From Treponema sp. (GTDB lineage Bacteria; Spirochaetota; Spirochaetia; Treponematales; Treponemataceae): 64,000 bases of DNA. Under the pieces are notes generated by a model that worked only from the letters and a program-made list of their open reading frames with translations, searched no databases and was not told where the DNA came from. Made by a program: the position numbers and the translations under genes. Positions 15,422 through 24,126 of this stretch are shown piece by piece (position 1 is the stretch's first letter; every line of letters starts with the position of its first letter). The DNA lies in assembly GCA_017381365.1 (NCBI GenBank), contig JAFOCI010000053.1:1-64000 (forward strand), given 5' to 3'.

Positions 15422-17836
15422 TTATTTTCCTGTTTTTCTGCAATAAACTTCAAAAGTATCACCAAGCTTCATAAAATGACTTAAAGTGCTGTAATATTTG
15501 TAGAGTAAATCATTCTTTGACATATCCTTGTTTTTATTCTTTGGAAAACGTTCCGGATGATGACCTGTTGAAACAATTTTTACAACTTCAAAACCAAATT
15601 GTTTTAATATTTTTGCAGTTTTTGAAGGTTCCCATATAGTATAATGATCTGACGGACTATTTTTAAAAAAATCAGAAGTATTTTTTTTGCCAGAAACCCC
15701 TTCTGCTGATGGAGTTGAAAATGCGAATATACCGCCAGTTTTTAAAAGAGATGAGACTTTTTCCAGAATACTTTTCAAATTTGAAAAATGCTCAATCACG
15801 TACCACATAGTTACTGAGTCAAAGAGATTAATTCCAAATTCTTTTGCAGAATCAAATTCGGGGAATTCCGATTGTACTGCAGGAAAAAGAAGCTCAGAGC
15901 GAACGTATTCAATTGCTGTTTCAGAGATATCGGTTCCATACGGAAGCCAGCCTTTTTCACTGGCTGCCGCTAAAAACGGGCCAAATGCACAACCAATATC
16001 AAGAATTTTTGGATTTGAACGATTGGGAACTCTCAATACATTGTTTATTTCATTCAATCTTCTGTAACAAGTTTCTTTTATTGAGTCAAAATCTTCCAGA
16101 TAAGTTTTACCGTACTGCTTCTTGTATTCTTCAGAAAAATATTCTTTTTCATATTTTTTATTTTTTAAGCTGTTCCATGAAATATAAATCATTGAACATT
16201 TTTTACATCTTCTGAAAGTCCTGTGTTCTGTTCTTGCAATTATAGGATTATCAGGGGAATGTTCTTCACATACTGGACAAACATATCTTTTCCCGTGTGA
16301 AATTTCCTTTATTTTTTCTGAAAGTGATCTGTTCAAATTATTATTGATAACTGGAAACAATTTATCTTTTTTTGCAAGAAGAGAATCACATTTTTCATTT
16401 TCCAGGTCAGAATGGTTCAAACACACAAAGCCATATTTTTTTGCCAGATTTTCGTGAAGCTTTGTTGTTGCAAGAAGCACAACAGCTGTTCCTGCTGCAA
16501 CGGCTTCGAAGGCGGTAAAACCGTAATGAGTTACAACTAAATCGTATTCTGCAAGATGTTCTTTTAAATTTGGAACCGGATTAGAAGCGGTAACAGTCTT
16601 TACTTTTCTACCTGTTCCAGAAAAATATTTTTCAGCTGGTAAAGTTAATCCTGCAGGATCTTCCCCCCCAAGAGAAATCAGAACATTTTTTATTTCAGAA
16701 ACCTTTTCGGTTCTTATATTGTTTGGTTTATCAATAAATGAAGGGTCTGCAATATTTGCAGGACGATCAAGTTTATATGATGGCAAAACATCAAACAGAA
16801 AATCACAATATTTTGTATATTCACTGCCTTCATCTATTGCGCAAAGACAAGCCGCCTGACTAAGTTTTTCAATAATTTCCTTTTCTGTACAAAAACCATC
16901 ATCTACTATAAGTGCATATTCGTTTTTTTCGGGAAACTTGTTTACTATTTGATACTCTTTTAAGCCATGTTCAAGGTAATATTTTATAATTTCATCCTTT
17001 TCTGATAAATCAGATTGATCCGAAATGTATACAAAACCACCTGTTTCAATTGCTGCTCCCAGACATCTACGTAAATGACCTGTTCCGCAGCCTTTTTTTG
17101 TACATGGATAAAACAGAATTGTGTCGTGAATATTTTCATCTTTTACGGCGCTTAATATCTGTTCTGTTGTATACGGTTCTGAAGGAGCTTTTCCTTCTGA
17201 AAGTTTATTCACAATGGCAAGAGCCCGGCGATAATCCGCCGGAGTATCAATCGTAGTTCTAAAATCAGGATAGTAAAATCTTGAAGGAGCCTTGTAAAAA
17301 AGAGATGTAAATCTATCTTTGTGATTATATATAGCAGGACCTACATGTTCATGATCATAAGAATCTGCAGTTAATTCTTTTGCCTTTAAAAGTGAATCTG
17401 ACCAGAAAATTTCTACTCCACAACCATGAGGAAGACCTGTCCATGTCATATAGTCACAATGAGCAATTTTTTCCTGCCTGTAAAATTCTTCAACAAGAGA
17501 TTGAGCCGCTTCATAAAATAAAAATGGATTATCCGCAGTTGCCCGAAGCACTGCTTTGCATCCTGTTTTTTTGATTGCAATGCAGTAACGTTCCAAAACA
17601 TCATCAAGAGGCCCTGCCATTATTTCCCATCCGTGTTTTTGTGCTAATGGAGAAAGCTCGCTATAAGAGGCATCATCTGTAGCAACCATGTATGAATCTG
17701 CCTTAACCATTTTCATAGCATCAAGTGTCCATTCAAAAACACTTTTTCCACCAAGATTTTTAAGAGCTTTTCCAGGTAATCGAGTCGAAGATAATCTGCA
17801 CTGAATGATAATCGCTAATTTTTTTTGTCCAATCAT
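15422..17836 (-). CDS. Three-domain fusion: SpsF-like cytidylyltransferase, PseG-like domain and SAM methyltransferase
   Basis: An 804-aa protein. Residues 1-230 resemble SpsF/CMP-sugar cytidylyltransferases (IIIQCRLSSTRLPGKALKNL, ATADNPFL). Residues ~240-500 resemble PseG/MurG-type glycosyl domains (GTGHLRRCLGAAI, ISLGGEDPAG, VVTHYGFTAFEAVAAGT). From ~515 a Cys4 zinc knuckle (CPVCEE, CKKC) precedes a class I methyltransferase (ILDIGCAFGPFLAAASEKGW). The ATG at 17834-17836 overlaps the previous stop codon as ATGA and has a GGAG site. It probably makes or activates a nonulosonate-like sugar; the exact sugar cannot be read from sequence. Confidence 0.85.
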   Translation of the reverse strand: MIGQKKLAIIIQCRLSSTRLPGKALKNLGGKSVFEWTLDAMKMVKADSYMVATDDASYSELSPLAQKHGWEIMAGPLDDVLERYCIAIKKTGCKAVLRATADNPFLFYEAAQSLVEEFYRQEKIAHCDYMTWTGLPHGCGVEIFWSDSLLKAKELTADSYDHEHVGPAIYNHKDRFTSLFYKAPSRFYYPDFRTTIDTPADYRRALAIVNKLSEGKAPSEPYTTEQILSAVKDENIHDTILFYPCTKKGCGTGHLRRCLGAAIETGGFVYISDQSDLSEKDEIIKYYLEHGLKEYQIVNKFPEKNEYALIVDDGFCTEKEIIEKLSQAACLCAIDEGSEYTKYCDFLFDVLPSYKLDRPANIADPSFIDKPNNIRTEKVSEIKNVLISLGGEDPAGLTLPAEKYFSGTGRKVKTVTASNPVPNLKEHLAEYDLVVTHYGFTAFEAVAAGTAVVLLATTKLHENLAKKYGFVCLNHSDLENEKCDSLLAKKDKLFPVINNNLNRSLSEKIKEISHGKRYVCPVCEEHSPDNPIIARTEHRTFRRCKKCSMIYISWNSLKNKKYEKEYFSEEYKKQYGKTYLEDFDSIKETCYRRLNEINNVLRVPNRSNPKILDIGCAFGPFLAAASEKGWLPYGTDISETAIEYVRSELLFPAVQSEFPEFDSAKEFGINLFDSVTMWYVIEHFSNLKSILEKVSSLLKTGGIFAFSTPSAEGVSGKKNTSDFFKNSPSDHYTIWEPSKTAKILKQFGFEVVKIVSTGHHPERFPKNKNKDMSKNDLLYKYYSTLSHFMKLGDTFEVYCRKTGK

Positions 17837-18792
17837 TTTAACTCCGCCCAATTTTCTATAAGATATTGGATATCTCTCTTAAATCTATATTGATTCTTTT
17901 CTACCCATATTTTTGCAAACTTAAATTGTGAAAGTGCTTCAAAAATTCCACAGGATGATTTAACGAAAAAAAGCGGAAACGAAAAACGTGAAATATGTCC
18001 GTGATCTTCTTTAAATCTTGGAAGTAAATTTTTAAGATAGAATCTTAAGTAAGAAAAATCGGGAACAGACTCTTCTATTGGTACATCCTCTGCATAGGCT
18101 AATTGAAACTTTGTTGTCATAACTATCTTTTCACCCCATAACCATGATCTGATTGAAAAATCAAGATTTTGCCAGTAAGGATTTAAAATCGAATAGTCGT
18201 AGCCACCCATCTGAATGAATTTATTTCTATTTATTAGCGCAATATTATTAAATGGATAAAGAGTTGGCAAACCGTCTAAAACAACCTGACGAATACCTAC
18301 CTTAAATTTTCCGCGATAAGCTTCTGGAATAAAATTTGTAATAATACCATTTCCTTTGTTATCTAATAGTCTTGGAACTATACAAAAAAGATCTGTATTT
18401 ATTAAATATTCAGCTAAATTTCTCGTAAGAAACCCAGCAGGAATATGAAAGGAATCTCTTAAAACAAGAACATATTTTGTATCAAGTTCCAGCATTGCCA
18501 TATTAATGAGCACACCGTCAGAAGTTTTTTCTCTTGGTATCATAAATTTTACAGATGGAAAACGGTGTGAATTTTCTTCAACATTATAACTTTCTGCATC
18601 TGGTTCAACTGAGACAATTTTCTTAAAACCACAGTTCAATAAACTTTCAAAATATTGGGTGCGCAAATGACTTCCGCTTGTGTTCAACATAATTACAGAT
18701 ATGTCAAAAGCAGCATTTGGATTTATTTGTTTTCCACCGAGAATCGTTCTGTCTATTTGATATTCACTAAAAGCTGAAGGTATAAAATTCAT
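17833..18792 (-). CDS. Glycosyltransferase family 2-like protein
   Basis: A 319-aa cytosolic protein with a GT-A-like outline: FDISVIMLNTSGSHLRTQYF near the start, KYVLVLRDSFHIPAGFL in the middle, then a late NRNKFIQMGGYDYSI region seen in GT2 enzymes. The classical DXD is not evident (only the LRDSF segment), so catalytic activity is uncertain. The ATG at 18792 overlaps the end of the spiro-SPASM gene by about 26 nt, and its stop overlaps the next gene by 4 nt. The neighbours suggest it acts on the same glycan. It could be a non-catalytic relative. Confidence 0.65.
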   Translation of the reverse strand: MNFIPSAFSEYQIDRTILGGKQINPNAAFDISVIMLNTSGSHLRTQYFESLLNCGFKKIVSVEPDAESYNVEENSHRFPSVKFMIPREKTSDGVLINMAMLELDTKYVLVLRDSFHIPAGFLTRNLAEYLINTDLFCIVPRLLDNKGNGIITNFIPEAYRGKFKVGIRQVVLDGLPTLYPFNNIALINRNKFIQMGGYDYSILNPYWQNLDFSIRSWLWGEKIVMTTKFQLAYAEDVPIEESVPDFSYLRFYLKNLLPRFKEDHGHISRFSFPLFFVKSSCGIFEALSQFKFAKIWVEKNQYRFKRDIQYLIENWAELK

Positions 18793-20359
18793 CACATTTT
18801 CCACACATTTCAGAATATTTATTTTTCATATGATTTTGAACTTCATCTGTAAGTTTATTCCACAAGTCTTCAAGAGAATCAGAAAATACATTGCCTACAG
18901 AATTTTTTCGCAGCATTTCACGGCAAAAACAAACCGTACCATCAGACAGTATTGTTAAATCACGACGTATATGCCAGCAGGGATTACGTTCCAATGGAGA
19001 TAAATCTGCAGGTTTTCGCTCTGCCATTAATTTACAGCAGGAACTATACTTTTGAATAATAACTTTTCCACAAGAAGGACTGTTTTTATCACTCCAGAAT
19101 CTATAAAATTTTTCAAGTTCGTCTTCATTTTCGTTCATTCGTACAAACTGAGGATAAACAGAACCAGAAAAATATTTTGCAAGAAGAGTTACTGCGCTAT
19201 TTGCTTTTTCAAATCCTTCGCCGCCATTATTAATTTCCATATACTTTTCTTTTGAAGCGGCATCCAGTTTTACAATCCAATAGATTTTTTCCCGTCCTTC
19301 CCCACCGTCTATCAATTCGGCAACAGAATCTAATTTTTCTTTGATTTCACGGCACATATCTTCTGTAAGATGCAAACCATCAGTTTCTATTAAAACAGAA
19401 AGTCCAGGTTCTGAAAGCACTGCCTTCACAAATTCTACAAAATTTGGATGAGCACAAGCCTCTCCCCAGGCACTTAAACTTACAACAGCACTTTCGCTAA
19501 ACAGAGAGATTTTTTTTACTAATTCCTTAAACTGTTCCAACGGCATATACGAAGAATCATTTTCCTTTTCCATTTCAGAAGGAATATAAATGCTTCTGCG
19601 AGAACAGTAATCTGTAATTGAAATATTGTAATATGAGGGAAGAGTTTTCAAGATTTTTACATTTTTTGACGCTTCTGAAGATATCTCTTCAATATTTTTT
19701 TTCTCTACCCCCATACTGAACAACTCTTTACAAGCCTCTGTATTATTTTTTGTACCGCAATTAAAATTCATTCTGAAAAGTCTATAATCAACATCTGATA
19801 TAACAGTTTCCACTTCAAAAGAATTTATATCTGACTTTATTAAGTCAAAAACACTTGTACGAGTAAGGATTTGTTTTCCAATTTCTTTTTTTACAGATTC
19901 AGAAAGCTGCGAAAGAATTCTGCAGGTACCTGCATTTATAACTTCAGGACATAATCCTGCGGGATAGCCTTCTGCAAAAGTGTATTCACCAGAAAATTCA
20001 ATATGATCACTTAATATTTTTTCAGTAATTCCTAAATTCAAAAATGGCTGGTCAGCCCAGGCAAAAATAACGTTTTCTGCACCAGTTTTTTCAGTACATT
20101 CGGCAAAAGCCTGAAAAAGATTGTGAATTGTCCATTTTTCCTGTACTAAAAGCTCAGCATTCTGATTACATTTATTTAGAACAGAATAACATTCGCTCTC
20201 TATAGATTTATCTGCCAGTACAACAATTTCACTATCGCTTAATTTTTTGCAAGAGTCAGCCCAACAAAGACAACGTTCAAAAGCAGATTTTCCATCAAAA
20301 ATGTGGTCAAATATATGTAAGGATCTGGAATCTGCGTATAAAATTACAAGAGTTTTCAT
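18767..20359 (-). CDS. Spiro-SPASM-type protein: nucleotidyltransferase-like N-terminus, degenerate radical SAM core, SPASM tail
   Basis: A 530-aa protein. The first ~230 residues look like an NTP-transferase fold (MKTLVILYADSRSLH, VIFAWADQPFLN). The central part has the layout of a radical SAM barrel, but where CxxxCxxC is expected it reads DYCSRRSIYIPSEM, keeping one cysteine of three. The C-terminus keeps SPASM-like cysteines (SSCCKL, NPCWHIRRDLTILSDGTVCF, CGKC). I recall a spirochaete-restricted family called spiro-SPASM that fits this. The start at 20359 is chosen because the earlier ORF part is unrelated and hydrophobic. It is the first gene of the six-gene run. Confidence 0.75.
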   Translation of the reverse strand: MKTLVILYADSRSLHIFDHIFDGKSAFERCLCWADSCKKLSDSEIVVLADKSIESECYSVLNKCNQNAELLVQEKWTIHNLFQAFAECTEKTGAENVIFAWADQPFLNLGITEKILSDHIEFSGEYTFAEGYPAGLCPEVINAGTCRILSQLSESVKKEIGKQILTRTSVFDLIKSDINSFEVETVISDVDYRLFRMNFNCGTKNNTEACKELFSMGVEKKNIEEISSEASKNVKILKTLPSYYNISITDYCSRRSIYIPSEMEKENDSSYMPLEQFKELVKKISLFSESAVVSLSAWGEACAHPNFVEFVKAVLSEPGLSVLIETDGLHLTEDMCREIKEKLDSVAELIDGGEGREKIYWIVKLDAASKEKYMEINNGGEGFEKANSAVTLLAKYFSGSVYPQFVRMNENEDELEKFYRFWSDKNSPSCGKVIIQKYSSCCKLMAERKPADLSPLERNPCWHIRRDLTILSDGTVCFCREMLRKNSVGNVFSDSLEDLWNKLTDEVQNHMKNKYSEMCGKCDEFYTFSF

Positions 20360-20464
20360 CACTCTCTTATCGGCAACAATAATAATCAAGTTAAGAATAT
20401 ATCTTAAAAAGTTTTTGCAAATTTTATTTAGTACCTTGATCTGTACATTGCACCTGTAAAAAAA

Positions 20465-20491
20465 TTGCAATTTTCATAGGTTTCCTATAAA
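20465..20491 (+). promoter_or_regulatory. Putative promoter of xseA, near-leaderless
   Basis: TATAAA (20486-20491) with a weaker TTGCAA (20465-20470) at a short 15-nt spacing. The -10 box ends 9 nt before the ATG, so the mRNA would have almost no leader. No Shine-Dalgarno site is present. Confidence 0.5.
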
Positions 20492-20499
20492 ATTATTTC

Positions 20500-21711
20500 A
20501 TGACACAAATGCCTTTACCATCTGATAAAATTTTTACTGTCAGTGAATTGAACGGAATCATAAAAGAAATTCTTGAAGGATTTCCAGTTATCACTCTTGA
20601 AGGCGAAATTTCAAACTACCGCCCCAACTCTTCTGGGCACCTTTATTTCAATTTAAAAGACAATTCTTCAATTATTAGTGCAGTAATGTTTAGAGGAGCC
20701 GCTTATTCTTTAAGTTTTGCACCAAAAGACGGAATGAAAGTTCAGGTAACAGGCAAACTTTCAGTTTATGGACCACAGGGAAAATATCAGATTATCATTT
20801 CAAAAATGTCTATTGCCGGTGAAGGTGATATACTGCGAATGATTGAAGAACGAAAACGAAAACTTTCAGCAGAAGGACTTTTTGATCAAACAAAAAAGAA
20901 AAAGCTTCCTGCATTTCCAAAGACCATTGGAATCGTTACCAGTCCAACAGGTGCTGCTCTTAGAGACATTCTACAGATAACAAAAAGACGAAATAAATGT
21001 ATTTCTGTAAACATATTTCCTGCCTTAGTTCAAGGAACAGATGCGGCGGCCACAATTGCCCAGCAAATAAAAACTGCAAATGCATTTAATTTATGCGATG
21101 TGCTTATAGTTGGTCGTGGAGGCGGTTCTCTGGAAGATCTTTTACCATTCAGCGAAGAGTGTGTTGTACGTGCAATTGCAGAAAGTCATATCCCAGTTGT
21201 CAGCGCAGTTGGTCACGAAATTGACTGGGCATTAAGCGATTATGCAGCAGATTTACGAGCACCAACCCCCTCTGCAGCCGCTGAAATAGTTGTTCCTCAG
21301 CTTTCAGAAATAAAAACAATTCTTCTGCAATATTCAAACGAATTATATGAAAATTCAATGAACAGAGTTGAAAAAATAAAGCTTATGATAAAAAGCTTTA
21401 AACCAGAAAATCTTGAAATGCAGTTTCGTTCCATAGAACAACCATTATTGCAACGTTTTGATAATGCAAAAGAGGGACTTTTTCAAAATATCATTCAAAA
21501 GCTGCGGGATACCCGCCAGTATATTGAAAATTGCGAAACAGTTCTTGAAAATGCCAGTCCACAAACTATTTTTAACCGTGGCTACAGTATGGTAAGAAAT
21601 AAAAACTCGGGGGAAATTGTCCGCAGTACAGAAAACATTCAGGAAGGAACCGAACTGGAAATAGTTCCTGCCAGTGGAAAAATCACTGCAACTGTTACCA
21701 GCATTTCTTAA
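20500..21711 (+). CDS. xseA: Exodeoxyribonuclease VII large subunit
   Basis: A 403-aa subunit of the single-strand exonuclease ExoVII. The N-terminal OB fold (residues ~8-100) has FTVSELNGIIKEILEG and VTLEGEISNYRPNSSGHLYF-type strands. The catalytic region has GIVTSPTGAALRDI, VGRGGGSLEDLLPFSEE and ISAVGHE-like motifs (SAVGHEIDWALSDYAADLRA). A helical C-terminus follows. It is slightly shorter than E. coli XseA (456 aa) because of a shorter coiled region. It is transcribed with xseB and mutL. It lacks a Shine-Dalgarno site and is probably translated from a near-leaderless mRNA. Confidence 0.95.
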   Translation: MTQMPLPSDKIFTVSELNGIIKEILEGFPVITLEGEISNYRPNSSGHLYFNLKDNSSIISAVMFRGAAYSLSFAPKDGMKVQVTGKLSVYGPQGKYQIIISKMSIAGEGDILRMIEERKRKLSAEGLFDQTKKKKLPAFPKTIGIVTSPTGAALRDILQITKRRNKCISVNIFPALVQGTDAAATIAQQIKTANAFNLCDVLIVGRGGGSLEDLLPFSEECVVRAIAESHIPVVSAVGHEIDWALSDYAADLRAPTPSAAAEIVVPQLSEIKTILLQYSNELYENSMNRVEKIKLMIKSFKPENLEMQFRSIEQPLLQRFDNAKEGLFQNIIQKLRDTRQYIENCETVLENASPQTIFNRGYSMVRNKNSGEIVRSTENIQEGTELEIVPASGKITATVTSIS

Positions 21712-21786
21712 ATATTTTCTGCAATATAAATTACAGTACATGCTTATTTTTAAATATATCAAGTAATATTTTTGGAGATTATAAAA

Positions 21787-22062
21787 ATGCCAACTTTTGA
21801 AGAAAAACTAAAACGTCTGGAACAGTTTACTGCAGACATAAAAAGAAATAATATTTCTCTTGAAGATGCCTTAAACGATTTTGAAGAAGGTATTAAACTG
21901 GCTCGCGGCATGGAAAATGAAATTGATAAAATTGAAGGTAAAATCCAGCAGCTTATGAACCAGCCAGACAAACTTTCAGCTGAAGAACCACAATTTAATC
22001 TTTTCAGCGGAATAAGCGATACAGGTTCAGCCGGAGCACCTGAGCAAGGAACCAGACAATAA
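21787..22062 (+). CDS. xseB: Exodeoxyribonuclease VII small subunit
   Basis: A 91-aa protein with the XseB helical hairpin signature FEEKLKRLEQFTADIKRNN and SLEDALNDFEEGIKLARGME. A ~25-residue tail of unclear function follows. The ATG at 21787 is preceded by GGAG at good spacing; an upstream TTG in frame is less likely. Its stop codon TAA abuts the mutL ATG with no gap, so the two are probably coupled. Confidence 0.93.
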   Translation: MPTFEEKLKRLEQFTADIKRNNISLEDALNDFEEGIKLARGMENEIDKIEGKIQQLMNQPDKLSAEEPQFNLFSGISDTGSAGAPEQGTRQ

Positions 22063-24096
22063 ATGAGTATAAAAAATCCAGTTCGCCAGTTAAATGCAGA
22101 AGTCGCAAGAAAAATTGCTGCAGGAGAAGTTATAGACAGACCAAATGCTATTGTCCGTGAACTTATGGATAATGCAATTGATTCTGGAGCTGTTAATATC
22201 ACCGTTGAAATTTCCGAAGGCGGAATAGAAAAAATCCGCATCGTTGACAACGGTTGCGGCCTTACAGAAAATGATTTGGCCAATTGCGCACGTCCTCATG
22301 CCACAAGCAAAATTTCAACAGAGACAGATTTGCTCAATTTAACGACACTTGGATTCCGAGGCGAAGCCCTTTCATCAATTGCAGCAGTATGCCGTCTTTC
22401 CATATCTTCTGGTGGAAAAAAAATGAGAGCGTCTATTACAGAAGATCATATCATTGAACCGACAACACCAACCGAAGGAACTATTGTTTGCGCAGAAGGG
22501 CTTTTTGAAAATTTTCCTGCGCGCCGACAGTTTTTAAAGCGAGCAGCAACAGAAGGTGTAATGTGCAAAGCCACATTTATAGAAAAAACGCTTCCGTTGC
22601 CAGAAAAAGCATTTCGTTTTGTACAGGATGGCGAAATAAAACTAAATCTTACAGCAAATCAAACTCTTACGGACAGATTTGTACAGGCTATGGAACTTCA
22701 TGAATCACCTTCTCTTTTCAATGAAATTTCTGGCCAGGCACCAGACTCAAATCCTGACTGGTCATTTAAAATAATAATAGGCTCTCCTGGAGTTTACAGA
22801 AACAACAAAAAGAACATTTATATTTATGTTAATGGACGACGAATTCAAGAATATTCTCTTGTTCAGGCTGTTGAATATGGTTCTACAGGATATTTTCCAA
22901 ACGGAAATTTTCCTGTAGCAGCAGTTTTTGTTACAATGAATCCTTCATTAGTCGATTTTAATATTCATCCAGCAAAAAAAGAAGCTAGATTCAAGGATAT
23001 TTCTTCTTTGCATCACGGAATAAGCTCTTGTCTAAGAAGTTTTTTTTCTGAATATACAAATTCCACGATGAAAAAAACAGAAACTAACTCAGATCAAAAA
23101 AATAATGAACTGTTTACGCCATCAACACTGGCAGAAGAAGCATTAAAAATTACCAGCACACAAAAAAACAGTTTTTCTGATTTTTCAGAAGCATCTGCAC
23201 GAAACAGATTTTTCAGCAGTTCCCCTTCTTCTGGCTGGAACGGATATTCTTCAAGACAAAAACTTTCCGAAAACGGATATAAAATAAAACATAATGAAAC
23301 TGATTTTTTTAATCTTCCTCAAGTGCCGCAAAATCAGAACCTGATTACAGAAAAAAATCCGTCTAAAGAATTTCACAAAGAAACATTTTCTGAAGAAAAA
23401 GTTAGAACGGAAATGGAAAAAATTATTTCTGCATATACAGAAATAAATGAGCATAAAAATACTGAAACAACACACAATGCAGAAAAAACTGATTTTGCTG
23501 CAAAAGAAACTGAATCTCAAACACAGAAAACAGTTATTGGAATATCACAGGATTTTCATTTTATCGGGAGTGCTTTAGGAACTTTTCTTATTTGTGAACA
23601 AAATAATACTCTGTACTTAATTGACAAGCACGCTGCTCATGAAAGAATGATTTTTGACAAAATTATGGAAAATCAGGGAAAATGCCAGACTCTATTAATT
23701 CCATACGTAATAAATACTGAATCAGAAGCTGAAGATCAATATCTTAAATCTATTCAGGATGAATTATGCAAAATCGGCTTTAATTGTTCATACAAAGGAA
23801 ATGGCCGCTGGGAATTTACAACCCTGCAGGAACGCTGGCACGGAACAGAAGAAGACCTGTATCATGCACTGCTGGACAAAAAAATCAATCCAGATCAGCT
23901 GATTTACTCAATTGCTGCAATGACAGCCTGCAAAGCCGCCGTAAAAGACGGATACATCCTTGACGACAATGCAGCGGAAGAAATTGCACGAGGAGCTTTA
24001 TCACTTTCTGATCCTCATTGTCCACACGGACGTCCCTGTTATACAACTATTACCAGAGAAAACCTTTTTTCTCTGGTTCGCCGAACAGATTCCTGA
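22063..24096 (+). CDS. mutL: DNA mismatch repair protein MutL
   Basis: A 677-aa protein. The N-terminal GHKL ATPase has ELMDNAIDSGA, RIVDNGCGL, ATSKIS and LTTLGFRGEALSSIA. A long poorly ordered linker covers ~340-490. The C-terminal dimerisation and endonuclease region has DKHAAHERMIFDK, where the canonical motif is DQHAxxExxxxE, plus ACKAAVKDG and CPHGRP. The motif therefore has Q to K and final E to D changes, but the zinc-binding CPHGRP suggests nicking activity is retained. It starts immediately after the xseB stop codon. No mutS is visible in the window. Confidence 0.95.
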   Translation: MSIKNPVRQLNAEVARKIAAGEVIDRPNAIVRELMDNAIDSGAVNITVEISEGGIEKIRIVDNGCGLTENDLANCARPHATSKISTETDLLNLTTLGFRGEALSSIAAVCRLSISSGGKKMRASITEDHIIEPTTPTEGTIVCAEGLFENFPARRQFLKRAATEGVMCKATFIEKTLPLPEKAFRFVQDGEIKLNLTANQTLTDRFVQAMELHESPSLFNEISGQAPDSNPDWSFKIIIGSPGVYRNNKKNIYIYVNGRRIQEYSLVQAVEYGSTGYFPNGNFPVAAVFVTMNPSLVDFNIHPAKKEARFKDISSLHHGISSCLRSFFSEYTNSTMKKTETNSDQKNNELFTPSTLAEEALKITSTQKNSFSDFSEASARNRFFSSSPSSGWNGYSSRQKLSENGYKIKHNETDFFNLPQVPQNQNLITEKNPSKEFHKETFSEEKVRTEMEKIISAYTEINEHKNTETTHNAEKTDFAAKETESQTQKTVIGISQDFHFIGSALGTFLICEQNNTLYLIDKHAAHERMIFDKIMENQGKCQTLLIPYVINTESEAEDQYLKSIQDELCKIGFNCSYKGNGRWEFTTLQERWHGTEEDLYHALLDKKINPDQLIYSIAAMTACKAAVKDGYILDDNAAEEIARGALSLSDPHCPHGRPCYTTITRENLFSLVRRTDS

Positions 24097-24126
24097 TTAT
24101 AATTGCAAAAGAACAGGCAAACTGCA

